Assembly: GCA_951812785.1 (NCBI GenBank)
Contig: OX638335.1
Location: 1,205,501-1,269,500 of the forward strand
Source of the DNA: an uncultured Gammaproteobacteria bacterium
GTDB taxonomy: Bacteria > Pseudomonadota > Gammaproteobacteria > UBA4575
Direction of reading: 5' to 3'
Length of the DNA stretch: 64,000 nucleotides
A model generated the notes under the pieces. That model was not told where the DNA came from and did not search any database. It saw nothing but the letters and a program-made list of their open reading frames with translations. The position numbers and the translations under genes are program-made. How positions within the stretch are numbered: position 1 is the first letter of the stretch; every line of letters begins with the position of its first letter. This document shows, piece by piece, positions 29,721 to 38,859 of this stretch.

Positions 29721-30367
29721 ATGAACAACACAGAATATACAAATAAAACTATCGCCCTGGCCGGCATGCACCAGGCTTTATCACAGGTGCAACAAATCGC
29801 TTGGAATGCACAATATGACTACAACCAAATTGATGTGTGTTTAAGCAGCTTATTTTCTAGAGACCCTGACAGCTATATCGATGTTTATGGTTCCATCAAC
29901 AATATAAAACCTGGATTAAGCGCGCTGCGTACAAGCCTTACCAACAAGCATGACAAACAGGCATGACAAACAGGCATGACAAACAGGCATTAGAGCGTGC
30001 TCGTTACATGATCAATCTAATGATGTTATCTAAAAATATCAGAGATAATAAAGAGTTAGGAAAACAAATTGGAACGACTCTTAGCTTATTAGAGGAGGAC
30101 GCTGGCAACCTTCAAGATCAACGCGATTACATCATAGAACGCATTGCCCAACTTTATCAGAATGCCATTAGCCCGCTGACACCACGAGTGATTGTCTATG
30201 GTGATCCTCAGATTTTAAAAGATGATGCCAATGCTGCTGCCATACGCGCAATGCTGTTTACTGGTTTACGTGCCGCACTACTCTGGTATCAGGCTGGCGG
30301 TAGCCAACTTAATCTACTGTTAGGCAAATCCAAATACCTGAAAACTATCAATCAAATCCTAAACTAA
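29721..30367 (+). pseudogene. hflD: HflD-like lysogenisation regulator, split by a 13-bp tandem repeat
   Basis: Frame one (29721-29966) and frame two (from 29963 to 30367) together make an HflD protein of about 205 residues. The breakpoint is three tandem copies of GCATGACAAACAG (29948-29986). With one copy the frame reads NKHDKQALERARYMINLM without a break; three copies add 26 bp and shift the frame; four would restore it. The upstream ORF stop and downstream ATG overlap as ATGA (29963-29966), so restart by coupling is conceivable. HflD acts on the inner membrane face and lies between mnmA and purB in most gammaproteobacteria; here acnB follows. Function is lost or switched unless coupling works. 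Confidence 0.85.
29948..29986 (+). repeat. Three tandem 13-bp repeats inside hflD
   Basis: Units GCATGACAAACAG at 29948-29960, 29961-29973 and 29974-29986, all identical, followed by a partial GCAT. The unit is not a multiple of three, so each gain or loss changes frame. Such repeats are typical of slipped-strand mutation. Confidence 0.97.
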
Positions 30368-30381
30368 GTCGACTCTACTTC

Positions 30382-30411
30382 CTGAAATTTTTCCTCAAGA
30401 TCCGCTATAAT
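30382..30411 (+). promoter_or_regulatory. Probable sigma-70 promoter of acnB
   Basis: A perfect TATAAT at 30406-30411 with CTGAAA at 30382-30387, an 18-bp spacer. The start of transcription would be near 30418, leaving a leader of about 70 bases before the TTG start of acnB. Confidence 0.55.
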
Positions 30412-30491
30412 CGGCGGCTCACTTATAACAACCTATTTCAAGTGCCAGCAAGGAAGCTGAGCTGACACTTAACATTTGTGGAGAAAATACC

Positions 30492-33113
30492 TTGTTAGAC
30501 GCTTATCGCAAACATGTAGAAGAACGTGCTGCCCTGGGAGTTATCCCTCAGCCATTATCACCAGAACAAACGGCTGATCTAGTCGAGTTACTTAAAAACC
30601 CACCCGCAGGCGAAGAAGAGTTTATTCTTGATCTATTAGTAAATCGCATCCCCGCCGGGGTTGACCAGGCGGCCTACGTGAAAGCGGGTTTCCTCGCGGC
30701 AATTTCAAAAGGTGACGCTTCATCTCCGCTAATCAACAAAGTTAAAGCGGTTGAACTATTGGGCACTATGCTGGGTGGTTACAATATTTCCCCACTGATT
30801 GATGCATTAGACGACGAGTCACTTGCTCCCACCGCCGTTGAGGCACTGTCACATACGTTGCTGATGTTCGATGCTTTTTATGACGTCGAAGAAAAAATGA
30901 AAGCAGGCAATGCCCACGCTAAAAAGATTATTGAATCATGGGCGAATGGCGAGTGGTTTACCAGCAAGCCTGAGCTAGAAGAAAAAATTACTGTCACTGT
31001 TTTTAAAGTCACTGGCGAAACGAATACTGATGATCTATCCCCCGCGCCAGATGCCTGGTCTCGTCCTGACATCCCATTGCACGCGGTTGCGATGCTAAAA
31101 ATGGCGCGTGATGGTATTACGCCTGATGAACAAGGCAAAGTTGGCCCAATCAAACAAATAGAAGGATTAAAAGAAAAAGGACACCCACTGGCTTATGTCG
31201 GTGACGTTGTTGGCACGGGTTCTTCACGTAAATCGGCCACCAACTCTGTGCTGTGGCATATGGGTCGTGATATTCCTTGTATTCCTAATAAGCGCGATGG
31301 TGGTTATTGCCTGGGTGGAAAAATTGCACCTATCTTCTTTAACACCATGGAAGATGCTGGTGCGCTGCCTGTCGAATGTGATGTGACCAACCTAAATATG
31401 GGTGACGTAATTGACATCTATCCTTACGAAGGCGTGATTAAAAACAATGCCACTGGTGAGACACTTTGTGAGTTCAGCCTCAAAACAGACATCCTACTCG
31501 ACGAAGCACGTGCTGGCGGTCGAATTCCTCTCATCATTGGCCGTGGTTTAACCACGCGCGCACGTGAATCTCTAGGTGTGGGTTCAACGGATCTATTCCG
31601 TATTCCTCTGCCTGCTCAAGATACTGGTAAAGGTTATACGCTTGCGCAAAAAATGGTTGGTGTCGCTTGTGGTACTGATGGCATTCGCCCGGGTACTTAC
31701 TGCGAACCCAAAATGACTACCGTAGGTTCACAAGATACAACAGGGCCCATGACACGCGATGAATTAAAAGACCTAGCCTGTCTTGGTTTCTCGGCCGACT
31801 TAACCATGCAGTCTTTCTGTCATACCGCAGCTTATCCTAAGCCCATTGATGTTGGCACTCATCATACATTGCCTGATTTCATTATGAATCGCGGTGGTGT
31901 CTCACTACGTCCTGGTGATGGTGTGATTCACTCTTGGTTAAACCGCATGTTACTTCCCGATACCGTGGGTACCGGTGGTGATTCACATACACGCTTCCCG
32001 ATTGGTATTTCATTCCCCGCAGGTTCAGGCTTAGTCGCCTTTGCGGCAGCCACCGGTGTCATGCCTCTGGATATGCCTGAATCCGTACTGGTTCGTTTCA
32101 AAGGTGAAATGCAGCCGGGTATTACGTTGCGAGATCTAGTGAACGCGATTCCTTATAAAGCAATTGAATTAGGTCTGCTAACTGTGGAGAAAAAAGGTAA
32201 GAAAAATATCTTCTCTGGTCGCATTCTTGAAATTGAAGGCTTACCAGATCTTAAAGTAGAACAAGCATTTGAATTATCAGATGCCTCTGCCGAACGTTCT
32301 GCAGCGGGTTGTACGATTAAGCTAGATAAAGAACCCATCATTGAATATCTAAATTCTAACATCGTCATGTTGCGTTGGATGATTGCCAATGACTACGGTG
32401 ACGCACGTACATTAGATCGTCGTATCAAAGCCATGCAGAAATGGCTGGAAAACCCGGAATTAATGGAAACCGATGCCGATGCCGAATACACGGAAGTCAT
32501 CGACATTGATATGAATGAAATTAAAGAACCTCTTCTTGCTTGCCCTAACGACCCAGATGATGTGAAAACACTGGCGGATGTTGCGGGCGCACCTGTGGAT
32601 GAAGTGTTCCTGGGTTCATGTATGACAAACATTGGCCACTTCCGTGCCGCAGGTAAATTGCTTCAGTCTTATGGCGGTACTATTCCAACAAGACTTTGGG
32701 TTGCCCCCCCTACCAAGATGGATGAAAGCCAATTGTCGGATGAAGGTTACTACAGCATTTATGCGGCAGCTGGTGCACGCACTGAAATGCCAGGGTGTTC
32801 GCTTTGCATGGGTAACCAGGCACGTGTAGAAGCAAACTCTACAGTTGTTTCAACCTCAACACGTAACTTCCCTAATCGTTTAGGTGATGGTGCAGATGTT
32901 TATTTATCTTCAGCAGAAATTGCAGCAGTCGTTTCCATTCTTGGGAAAATCCCTACCTACGAAGAGTATATGGAGTTCGCGGCACAAATCGACCCAATGG
33001 CGGATGACATTTATCGCTATCTAAACTTTGACGAGATTGAAGACTACACAAGGAAGGCTGCCGAAGCAGATGCAAAACTGGTCGACATACAAGTCAGGGT
33101 CGTTAACGGATAG
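30492..33113 (+). CDS. acnB: Aconitate hydratase B
   Basis: 873 residues, full length. It begins with TTG at 30492 (read [16 protein letters not shown] as in other AcnB proteins); GGAG lies about 8 bases before. The N-terminal HEAT-like domain precedes the swivel domain, which is the AcnB-specific order. The 4Fe-4S cluster Cys are in [10 protein letters not shown] and GCSLCMGNQ. It isomerises citrate to isocitrate in the TCA cycle and can act as an iron-sensing RNA binder when the cluster is lost. A terminator follows. Confidence 0.98.
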   Translation: MLDAYRKHVEERAALGVIPQPLSPEQTADLVELLKNPPAGEEEFILDLLVNRIPAGVDQAAYVKAGFLAAISKGDASSPLINKVKAVELLGTMLGGYNISPLIDALDDESLAPTAVEALSHTLLMFDAFYDVEEKMKAGNAHAKKIIESWANGEWFTSKPELEEKITVTVFKVTGETNTDDLSPAPDAWSRPDIPLHAVAMLKMARDGITPDEQGKVGPIKQIEGLKEKGHPLAYVGDVVGTGSSRKSATNSVLWHMGRDIPCIPNKRDGGYCLGGKIAPIFFNTMEDAGALPVECDVTNLNMGDVIDIYPYEGVIKNNATGETLCEFSLKTDILLDEARAGGRIPLIIGRGLTTRARESLGVGSTDLFRIPLPAQDTGKGYTLAQKMVGVACGTDGIRPGTYCEPKMTTVGSQDTTGPMTRDELKDLACLGFSADLTMQSFCHTAAYPKPIDVGTHHTLPDFIMNRGGVSLRPGDGVIHSWLNRMLLPDTVGTGGDSHTRFPIGISFPAGSGLVAFAAATGVMPLDMPESVLVRFKGEMQPGITLRDLVNAIPYKAIELGLLTVEKKGKKNIFSGRILEIEGLPDLKVEQAFELSDASAERSAAGCTIKLDKEPIIEYLNSNIVMLRWMIANDYGDARTLDRRIKAMQKWLENPELMETDADAEYTEVIDIDMNEIKEPLLACPNDPDDVKTLADVAGAPVDEVFLGSCMTNIGHFRAAGKLLQSYGGTIPTRLWVAPPTKMDESQLSDEGYYSIYAAAGARTEMPGCSLCMGNQARVEANSTVVSTSTRNFPNRLGDGADVYLSSAEIAAVVSILGKIPTYEEYMEFAAQIDPMADDIYRYLNFDEIEDYTRKAAEADAKLVDIQVRVVNG

Positions 33114-33131
33114 ATATAAAATTTCCGTTTT

Positions 33132-33163
33132 TAAAAAAGGCGAACAAATGTTCGCCTTTTTTG
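33132..33163 (+). terminator. Rho-independent terminator after acnB
   Basis: AAAAAAGGCGAAC and GTTCGCCTTTTTT form a long stem with an AAAT loop, followed by T residues, 20 bp after the acnB stop. Confidence 0.92.
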
Positions 33164-33232
33164 TATCAACAGAATAGAACCTCAACATTAAACCTAATAC
33201 TTACCTTGCCATTCGCGCGGTAACATTGTTCT

Positions 33233-33967
33233 ATGCATTTCAATAAAATTATCGTCATTGGCAGTCTCTTCGTGATATTGGGCGAAGTGTTTTTCACTAC
33301 CATGGGGATGATCATTAAAACCCTTGGCGAAAACATACCTAGTTACCAATTAGTATTTTATCGCAATGTCTTTGCGGTCATCGTGCTTGCACCTTTTTTA
33401 TTTCGTCAGCGTTTAACGCATGTAAAAACAAAACGCATTGGCATGCACTTAATACGTTCAGCCTCAGGTTTGCTAGCCATGTATTGTTTCTTCTACGCAC
33501 TCGCAAATATTGAACTCGCCAACGCCATGCTATTAAAATTAACCGGCCCAATCTTCATCCCAATCATTGCCACATTATGGATACACGAAAAAGTATCGTT
33601 AAAAACATATTTTGGTATCGCATTAGGTTTTATTAGGTGTCATTGTTTTTCTTGATCCCAGCGCAGAAATACAAATTGCTTCTGTGATCGGCTTAATTGG
33701 TGGTGCACTAGCCGCAGGTGCTAAAGTAGCTATTCGTAAAATGTCAGACACCGAACCTACAGCACACATCGTGTTTTACTTTGCATTGTTTGGTGCATTA
33801 TTTAGCGGCATTCCTATGCTGACGAATGAAACGTATTCGCCTAACAACCAAGAATGGTTATTACTGATTGGAATGAGTGACCAACGAATAATGTATTTGT
33901 CGGTGCTGCGTTGATTATTACGGCAGGGTTGGTGATTTTATATAGTAAGAAACCACCTACCGCCTAA
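33233..33967 (+). pseudogene. EamA/DMT-family transporter, frameshifted and internally deleted
   Basis: Frames at 33233-33655 and 33684-33914, then a short third frame to TAA at 33967, give one EamA transporter: five spans, then FLDPSAEIQIASVIGLIGGA, then the end FVGAALIITAGLVILYSKKP. The first break is near 33640 (GFIRCHC versus the expected GFIGVIVFLDP). The second falls after LLIGM and lacks about 60 residues covering spans 8-9. It would export metabolites if intact. A similar C-terminal remnant lies at 46213. Three lesions make a true pseudogene more likely than sequencing error. Confidence 0.85.
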
Positions 33968-34088
33968 CCAGCCTACTCACGCACAAAGTGCATTGAGACC
34001 ACTTTCGTCCAAACAATTGCAATTGTTATTAATTAATTTTACAGTAATTTCATGAGCTTATTAATCAAACTCAATATAATTCTAGAAA

Positions 34089-34138
34089 TATTATACGTCA
34101 CCGAGACCACTTTAAAGTGGTCTCGGTGACGTATAATA
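34089..34138. repeat. 50-bp perfect palindrome
   Basis: Two 25-base arms with no spacer: the left arm includes GTCACCGAGACCACTTT and the right arm AAAGTGGTCTCGGTGAC. The sequence GAGACCACTTT recurs once more at 33995-34005. It has no T tract on either side, so a simple terminator is unlikely. It could extrude as a cruciform or serve as a recombination or replication signal. It ends 24 bases before the next gene's start. Confidence 0.95.
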
Positions 34139-34161
34139 ACTGTTATGTTTTGAGGGAAACT

Positions 34162-35037
34162 ATGCAAACTTCTAGGCAACCAACAATTAATAATCGCCAG
34201 AAGATAGATGTTTCATCTCTGTCAATGGATAAAGATGACTTACGTCGCTTTTGCGACATCCTGCAAGAAAGAGTGAATTCGGCAGCGGAATTTGAAGTTA
34301 ATTTGTTCCAGCAGAATGAGCAAACTGATGAGCAATACCAGCAGAATATAGCAATCTTACGAGAGTCTTTTGAGTTAAGGATTACAATTACAGGTATAGG
34401 TGGCAAGGAACTATGGGGCTCAATTGGGGAGGTTTTCGGCTCGGTCAACTTCCCCGAGCAGGTGAAATCTTTATACGTAGAAAGCGAATCCACTTTAAGG
34501 CACGTACATAACTATTACCCACATAATTCGTTCACGATTTTCTTAGATTTTAGCAAGCCAAAAGTTTTTGATTTGTCAATTATGCCTCACCAAGGTACGC
34601 CTAATGAGTCAAATGTTGAAGTCAAAGGCTATGATGCAATATGGGTCAATGGGGTTTTCACTGAGCTAAAAAAATTCATTGATGATAGGCCCTCTACACT
34701 TTCTATCGTCCACAGCCATGGTGTCTATGACGTCTTACAGTTGGTTTTAGGATTCCCATTATCATTCTGGGTTTGCAGTAAATTTTCTTCGTCTATAGAA
34801 ACTGGATTCGGTAATGGCAATGCATTTGTAATTAGCGCTTTGTATTTATACGCTTTTGTAGCAACTCTTTTCCTATCCAGAATCCTATTTCACTACTTGC
34901 GGTGGGTCTGTCCATTGGTTGAGTACCGATATAAAAATAATGCAATGCTAATACACCGCACGCTATTTGGGGCATTGACTTTAGGTTGGCTAGGTCAATT
35001 CTTATACGATTTTGGAAAATGGCTGCTCAAAACCTAA
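34162..35037 (+). CDS. Cassette-encoded protein with two C-terminal membrane spans, function unknown
   Basis: 291 residues from ATG at 34162 (MQTSRQPTINNRQ), chosen because GAGGG lies 6 bases before; an earlier start at 34117 would fall in the palindrome. Residues 1-195 are soluble and hydrophilic, with an Asp/Glu-rich N-terminal region; two hydrophobic spans follow at about 205-265, and the C-terminus carries one more short hydrophobic stretch. No domain is recognised. Its stop codon lies in the left end of an attC-like site, the layout of an integron gene cassette. Cassette genes are often unique, which agrees with the lack of recognition. Confidence 0.75.
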   Translation: MQTSRQPTINNRQKIDVSSLSMDKDDLRRFCDILQERVNSAAEFEVNLFQQNEQTDEQYQQNIAILRESFELRITITGIGGKELWGSIGEVFGSVNFPEQVKSLYVESESTLRHVHNYYPHNSFTIFLDFSKPKVFDLSIMPHQGTPNESNVEVKGYDAIWVNGVFTELKKFIDDRPSTLSIVHSHGVYDVLQLVLGFPLSFWVCSKFSSSIETGFGNGNAFVISALYLYAFVATLFLSRILFHYLRWVCPLVEYRYKNNAMLIHRTLFGALTLGWLGQFLYDFGKWLLKT

Positions 35038-35106
35038 CAAGCGCATGCAGACGGACCTCATCAGGCGCTACGCGCTTGCCTTGGCCGCTGATGCGAGGCG
35101 TTAGGC
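35032..35106 (+). repeat. attC-like integron recombination site
   Basis: Left core ACCTAAC (35032-35038) and right core GTTAGGC (35100-35106) are near-complementary. Inside them CGCATGCAG and CTGATGCG pair with one unpaired G on the left, as attC sites have an extrahelical base. The stop of the preceding ORF lies in the left core, also usual for cassettes. No integrase gene intI and no second attC were found. Confidence 0.65.
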
Positions 35107-35131
35107 TACCCAAAATAAGATAGGAAAATAT

Positions 35132-35595
35132 ATGAATTGGATCGCTGAATTACAAGATATAAATTATATAGCTGTAGCAATTGCGACAATTACAAGCTAT
35201 ATCCTTGGGTTTACTTGGTACCATTGGACAATTTTGGTGAGGCGTGGGCAAATGTTTTAGGCATCACGAAAGAGGAAGCTGACAATACCGAAGGTCTTGG
35301 AGGTGCTTTTATCATGTCTTTAATTTCAGGACTAACAAAAGCCTTATTTGTCGCCATACTTATGGCAGCAATAAATATATCTGGTATTTTTAATGGAGCA
35401 TTTTTTGGGGTAGTAGTTGCAGTCGTATTTATTTTTACACCATTAGGTTACTACAATGGTTTTGCTCGTACACCTTCAAAACTAACATTAATAAATTCAG
35501 CACATAGCATTGTCGAACTTGCTCTAATTGGTGCAATTATTCAGAATAAAGGGGTCAAAGCCACTGCTGTCTGTAATAGTTCAGACCCGATCTGA
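35132..35595 (+). pseudogene. DUF1761-family membrane protein, frameshifted
   Basis: The ATG frame from 35132 reads MNWIAELQDINYIAVAIATI then LGFTWYHW; after about 35230 the frame changes and continues FGEAWANVLGITKEEADNTE and three more spans to 35595. This is the DUF1761 layout (MNW start, WY, GEAW and four spans). A single T missing from the run ATTTTGG would explain the break. The function of the family is unknown. As the second gene after an attC-like site it may be an integron cassette. Its last codons run into the IS481-like end at 35577, so the original C-terminus may be lost. Confidence 0.7.
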
Positions 35596-35602
35596 CAATT
35601 AG
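35577..35602 (+). repeat. IS481-type end, left direct repeat flanking CRISPR-Cas
   Basis: TAGTTCAGACCCGATCTGAC plus AATTAG, identical to 44837-44862 in the same orientation and to 51302-51327 in inverse orientation. It ends three bases before the first CRISPR repeat. Confidence 0.95.
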
Positions 35603-35605
35603 TTA

Positions 35606-36700
35606 GTTTCAATCCACACGCCCGTATAGGGCGCGACCTAAGCGAGCAGATGCTGGACGATATTCACCAGTAGTTTCAATCCACACGCCCGTATAGGGCG
35701 CGACTTTATCAGCAATGACTATGATGAACATGGAGGGAGTTTCAATCCACACGCCCGTATAGGGCGCGACCGCACGAAGGTAACTGCTGGATCTATGATG
35801 ATGCGTTTCAATCCACACGCCCGTATAGGGCGCGACTGCGTACGAGACGCGCTGAGGGCGCGTTATAACCGTTTCAATCCACACGCCCGTATAGGGCGCG
35901 ACTCGCAGCTGACTTAGAGCCCGCAGATTTATGCATTGTTTCAATCCACACGCCCGTATAGGGCGCGACAGTTTAAACATATCAAACGATGCAATACGAC
36001 CAACGTTTCAATCCACACGCCCGTATAGGGCGCGACCACTCACATTTTTAGATAAAATCAGCGCATCGTTGTTTCAATCCACACGCCCGTATAGGGCGCG
36101 ACCAATAATTTTTTTTAATGTGCGGTGCTGGTTGGTGTTTCAATCCACACGCCCGTATAGGGCGCGACGCGGTACTCGTTAAAAATTCTGATTAGCGACA
36201 GATGTTTCAATCCACACGCCCGTATAGGGCGCGACATCTCGAGTCAAAAAGGCAAGATAAATCTGATGCGTTTCAATCCACACGCCCGTATAGGGCGCGA
36301 CCCAGATATCGGAGCCGATGTGCCGAGTGGCAGTGGTTTCAATCCACACGCCCGTATAGGGCGCGACCCAGATATCGGAGCCGATGTGCCGAGTGGCAGT
36401 GGTTTCAATCCACACGCCCGTATAGGGCGCGACGTGCTGCGGCAGAAAAAGAATTAGCAGAAGCAGCAGTTTCAATCCACACGCCCGTATAGGGCGCGAC
36501 TCGCTCAATATTATCTACGTACCACCTTTTACCAGTTTCAATCCACACGCCCGTATAGGGCGCGACCTCACACCAACACCACTGCTGAGCGGTGTGAAAT
36601 TAGTTTCAATCCACACGCCCGTATAGGGCGCGACAAGTACGTGACAACGCGCTAGTGTGTGAGCACGCGTTTCAATCCACACGCCCGTATAGGGCGCGAC
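35606..36700 (-). CRISPR. Type I-C CRISPR array, 17 repeats and 16 spacers
   Basis: A 32-bp repeat, identical in all 17 copies as read by eye. On the plus strand it starts GTTTCAATCCAC and ends GGGCGCGAC. Repeat starts: 35606, 35673, 35739, 35805, 35871, 35938, 36005, 36071, 36137, 36204, 36270, 36336, 36402, 36469, 36535, 36603, 36669. Spacers are 34-36 bp. Transcription is leftward: the minus-strand repeat ends in ATTGAAAC, the type I-C 5' handle, and contains the CGCCC-GGGCG stem; the cas genes are on the same strand to the right. Spacers at 36302-36335 and 36368-36401 are identical. No degenerate terminal repeat is present at the trailer end, where an IS end follows after three bases. Confidence 0.99.
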
Positions 36701-36875
36701 CGCCACATTGTAACTGCTTGAACATAAAATACAAAATGCGTTGCCCGCGCTAGCCAGCGTAGAAGGGGGTATTTTCGGAGAGGACCTGCGACAAACGATA
36801 AACAATAGCGCTTTGGAACAATGTGTTACGAGTTCGCTAACGCCCCTGGGTTTTGCTGAGCACTCAAGGTTGGCG
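36701..36875 (-). promoter_or_regulatory. CRISPR leader region
   Basis: 175 bp between the cas2 stop and the leader-proximal repeat. By orientation it must contain the array promoter and the integration-adjacent leader sequence. I see no clear consensus promoter by eye. New spacers should be added at 36700. Confidence 0.7.
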
Positions 36876-37169
36876 TTACAAAATCAGGGGGGAGCCGAGA
36901 ATGTCAGGGGCGGGTTTTGCACCGTGGTGTTCGACCTTGCTTTGCCATTTGGCACCCAACCGATAAAAGCGCAAACTATCTTCGTTTTCATCGTAAATGT
37001 TGAGTAGGCTTTCTTTCAACATTACCCATTGATCAGGAGTGATTTCGCACTCGAAAACAGAGTTTTGCACACGTATCCCATAATCCAGACAAGTTTTGCT
37101 GATGTGACGAAGGCGTTTTTGACCGCCTGATGATACCACGCTGACATCGTAAGCTATGAGAACCATCAT
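36876..37169 (-). CDS. cas2: CRISPR-associated Cas2
   Basis: 97 residues. It opens MMVLIAYDVSVVSSGGQKRL, the Cas2 first strand with the conserved Asp8, and has the RVQNSVFEC strand. With Cas1 it forms the spacer-integration complex. It lies 7 bp after cas1 and is the last cas gene before the leader. Length fits the short Cas2 of type I-C. Confidence 0.96.
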   Translation of the reverse strand: MMVLIAYDVSVVSSGGQKRLRHISKTCLDYGIRVQNSVFECEITPDQWVMLKESLLNIYDENEDSLRFYRLGAKWQSKVEHHGAKPAPDILGSPLIL

Positions 37170-37176
37170 TTTTGCA

Positions 37177-38196
37177 CTACCTCGGAAAAAACGGTGGGTA
37201 GGATGCCAAATCGTTGCGTAAAAATTTCGCCAGCAACGCAGCCTGGGTGTGGGCTAACAGACCGATGGGCATTTTTTCCTGAAGAAAAGGATGGACAATT
37301 TGCTCCTGCCTTTTTTCCTGCCAGGCGGTCAATACAAGTTTTCTGGTCTCGTCATCCATACGTATTGCCCCGCTGGCTTCCTCAAGAAAACCTGTTGCCT
37401 TTAGCTGTTTGCGATTAATCAGGGTAAGCACAAAGCGGTCGCATCGCCATGCCCGGAATTCTTCCAGCAGGTCGAGCGCCAAGCTCAGCCTTCCGGGACG
37501 GTCTGTGTGCAAGAAGCCAGCATACGGATCAAGCCCAACCCCTTGCAAGGCCGATGCAATTTCATGGGTCATCAGGCTGTAGCTGAAAGACAGCAAGGCA
37601 TTAACGGCATCTGTTGGCGGGCGGCGAGTACGACCATTGAACGTGAAAGCAGCGCGTTGTTCAAGCGAAATCAGATGCTTAAAAACGGCAAAATACCTCG
37701 CTCCTGAATCACCCTCAATGCCTCGCAGCCTATCCAGAGTCGTCGTATGTGAGACACGCCGTAGGGCGCCTGCCAGTTGTCGAGCAGTTTGCTTCAATTG
37801 ATCGTTGTTACCGTGATTACGTAGTTGACGCAAAAGTACCTGTCTCGTATTCGCCAGCTTGGCACCAATAAAAAGGCGTGCGAGCCCCTCTGGGGATTGA
37901 TCCGCAAATCGATATTGCGCGCGCCGCAGCAAGACATTGCCGCTTTGCGGGCCAATTATCCGGGCCTGGAATTTCCCAAAGCTAGTGAAGAAGGCCAATT
38001 CAATCCCTTGTTCTCCGCAACTCGCCATTAACGCGGGAGAGACCATCACCTGACCAAAACAATAGATGCTATCAAAGGCGTGGAAGGGTGCCTGAAACGC
38101 TTTTTTGCCTCCTTGCTCGACCACCAGGGTCTCGCGTTCTTTATGGAGATAGCTACCGTCGGTGGTGATATAGAGATTATTCAGCAGCTTCTTCAT
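37177..38196 (-). CDS. cas1: CRISPR-associated Cas1 integrase
   Basis: 339 residues from ATG at 38196 (MKKLLNNLYITTDGSYLHKE). This start overlaps cas4 by 20 bp; the upstream part of the frame has no Cas1 homology. Typical Cas1 stretches are NALLSFSYSLMTHEI, GLDPYAGFLHTDRPGRLSLA and DLLEEFRAW, which contain the metal-binding His and Asp/Glu of the active site. It integrates spacers with Cas2. Confidence 0.96.
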   Translation of the reverse strand: MKKLLNNLYITTDGSYLHKERETLVVEQGGKKAFQAPFHAFDSIYCFGQVMVSPALMASCGEQGIELAFFTSFGKFQARIIGPQSGNVLLRRAQYRFADQSPEGLARLFIGAKLANTRQVLLRQLRNHGNNDQLKQTARQLAGALRRVSHTTTLDRLRGIEGDSGARYFAVFKHLISLEQRAAFTFNGRTRRPPTDAVNALLSFSYSLMTHEIASALQGVGLDPYAGFLHTDRPGRLSLALDLLEEFRAWRCDRFVLTLINRKQLKATGFLEEASGAIRMDDETRKLVLTAWQEKRQEQIVHPFLQEKMPIGLLAHTQAALLAKFLRNDLASYPPFFPR

Positions 38197-38827
38197 GGCA
38201 AGCGAACAGGGCTTCGGAAAAGCGAGTCGAGGTGTCCTTAAGTTTAGGGCGACATCGGTCCAGAAAAGAACAGCCTTTGCAGCCTGGGGTGTATTCAGCG
38301 TGTGGCAGGTGTCCGGCAGCCAGCAGAGCGCGGGTCTGCTCAATCACTTCACGGGTATATGCTCGAAGCGGATCATTCATCTCCACCCATTCTCGTTTGC
38401 GTACTTGCCAATACCATAGCGCCGCCTTGGATATCATAATCTCTCGCATTTCTTCTAAACAGAGCACCTGAGCGCACAGCTGCACCCGGTCACAGTCCGA
38501 AATCTTGGATTTTCCATGTTTATATTCAACTGGAGTGAGCGCAAATGGTTTCTGTTTTACCTCAAGCAGATCAAGTTTGCCGACGATGCCGAGAGATTCA
38601 GAACAGACCTGCACGCCCCGTTCGGTGCGTAATCCCCTTCGCGTTTCAGCATCTGTTGAGTGCACACGCTCGTGCAACTGATCGCCATGTGCCGTTAGAT
38701 AATTGGCATCCCAGACGCGTTCGATATGGATGTAGGCACACTGGCGTGGGCAGAATACGTAATGTTGCAGGGCGGAAATCGGAACAATCTGTTCATCGAA
38801 GAGCATGCTCTTGTCTGTCGTGATCAT
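38177..38827 (-). CDS. cas4: CRISPR-associated Cas4 exonuclease
   Basis: 216 residues. The 4Fe-4S Cys are in YVFCPRQC and in CKGCSFLDRC; the RecB-like nuclease core includes GKLDLLE and PVEYKHGK (D and ExK). It trims prespacers and helps select PAMs for Cas1-Cas2. A second, truncated cas4 with the same N-terminal motif, SALQHHVFCPRQ, is at 62186. Confidence 0.95.
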   Translation of the reverse strand: MITTDKSMLFDEQIVPISALQHYVFCPRQCAYIHIERVWDANYLTAHGDQLHERVHSTDAETRRGLRTERGVQVCSESLGIVGKLDLLEVKQKPFALTPVEYKHGKSKISDCDRVQLCAQVLCLEEMREIMISKAALWYWQVRKREWVEMNDPLRAYTREVIEQTRALLAAGHLPHAEYTPGCKGCSFLDRCRPKLKDTSTRFSEALFACHEEAAE

Positions 38828-38859
38828 ACCGAAAGATCAAACCCCTGATTTTGGATAAG

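Noticed and set aside
35609-36805. Several ORFs on both strands with repeated peptide motifs across the CRISPR region
   Set aside because: They arise from the 32-bp repeats read in all frames and have no coding support.
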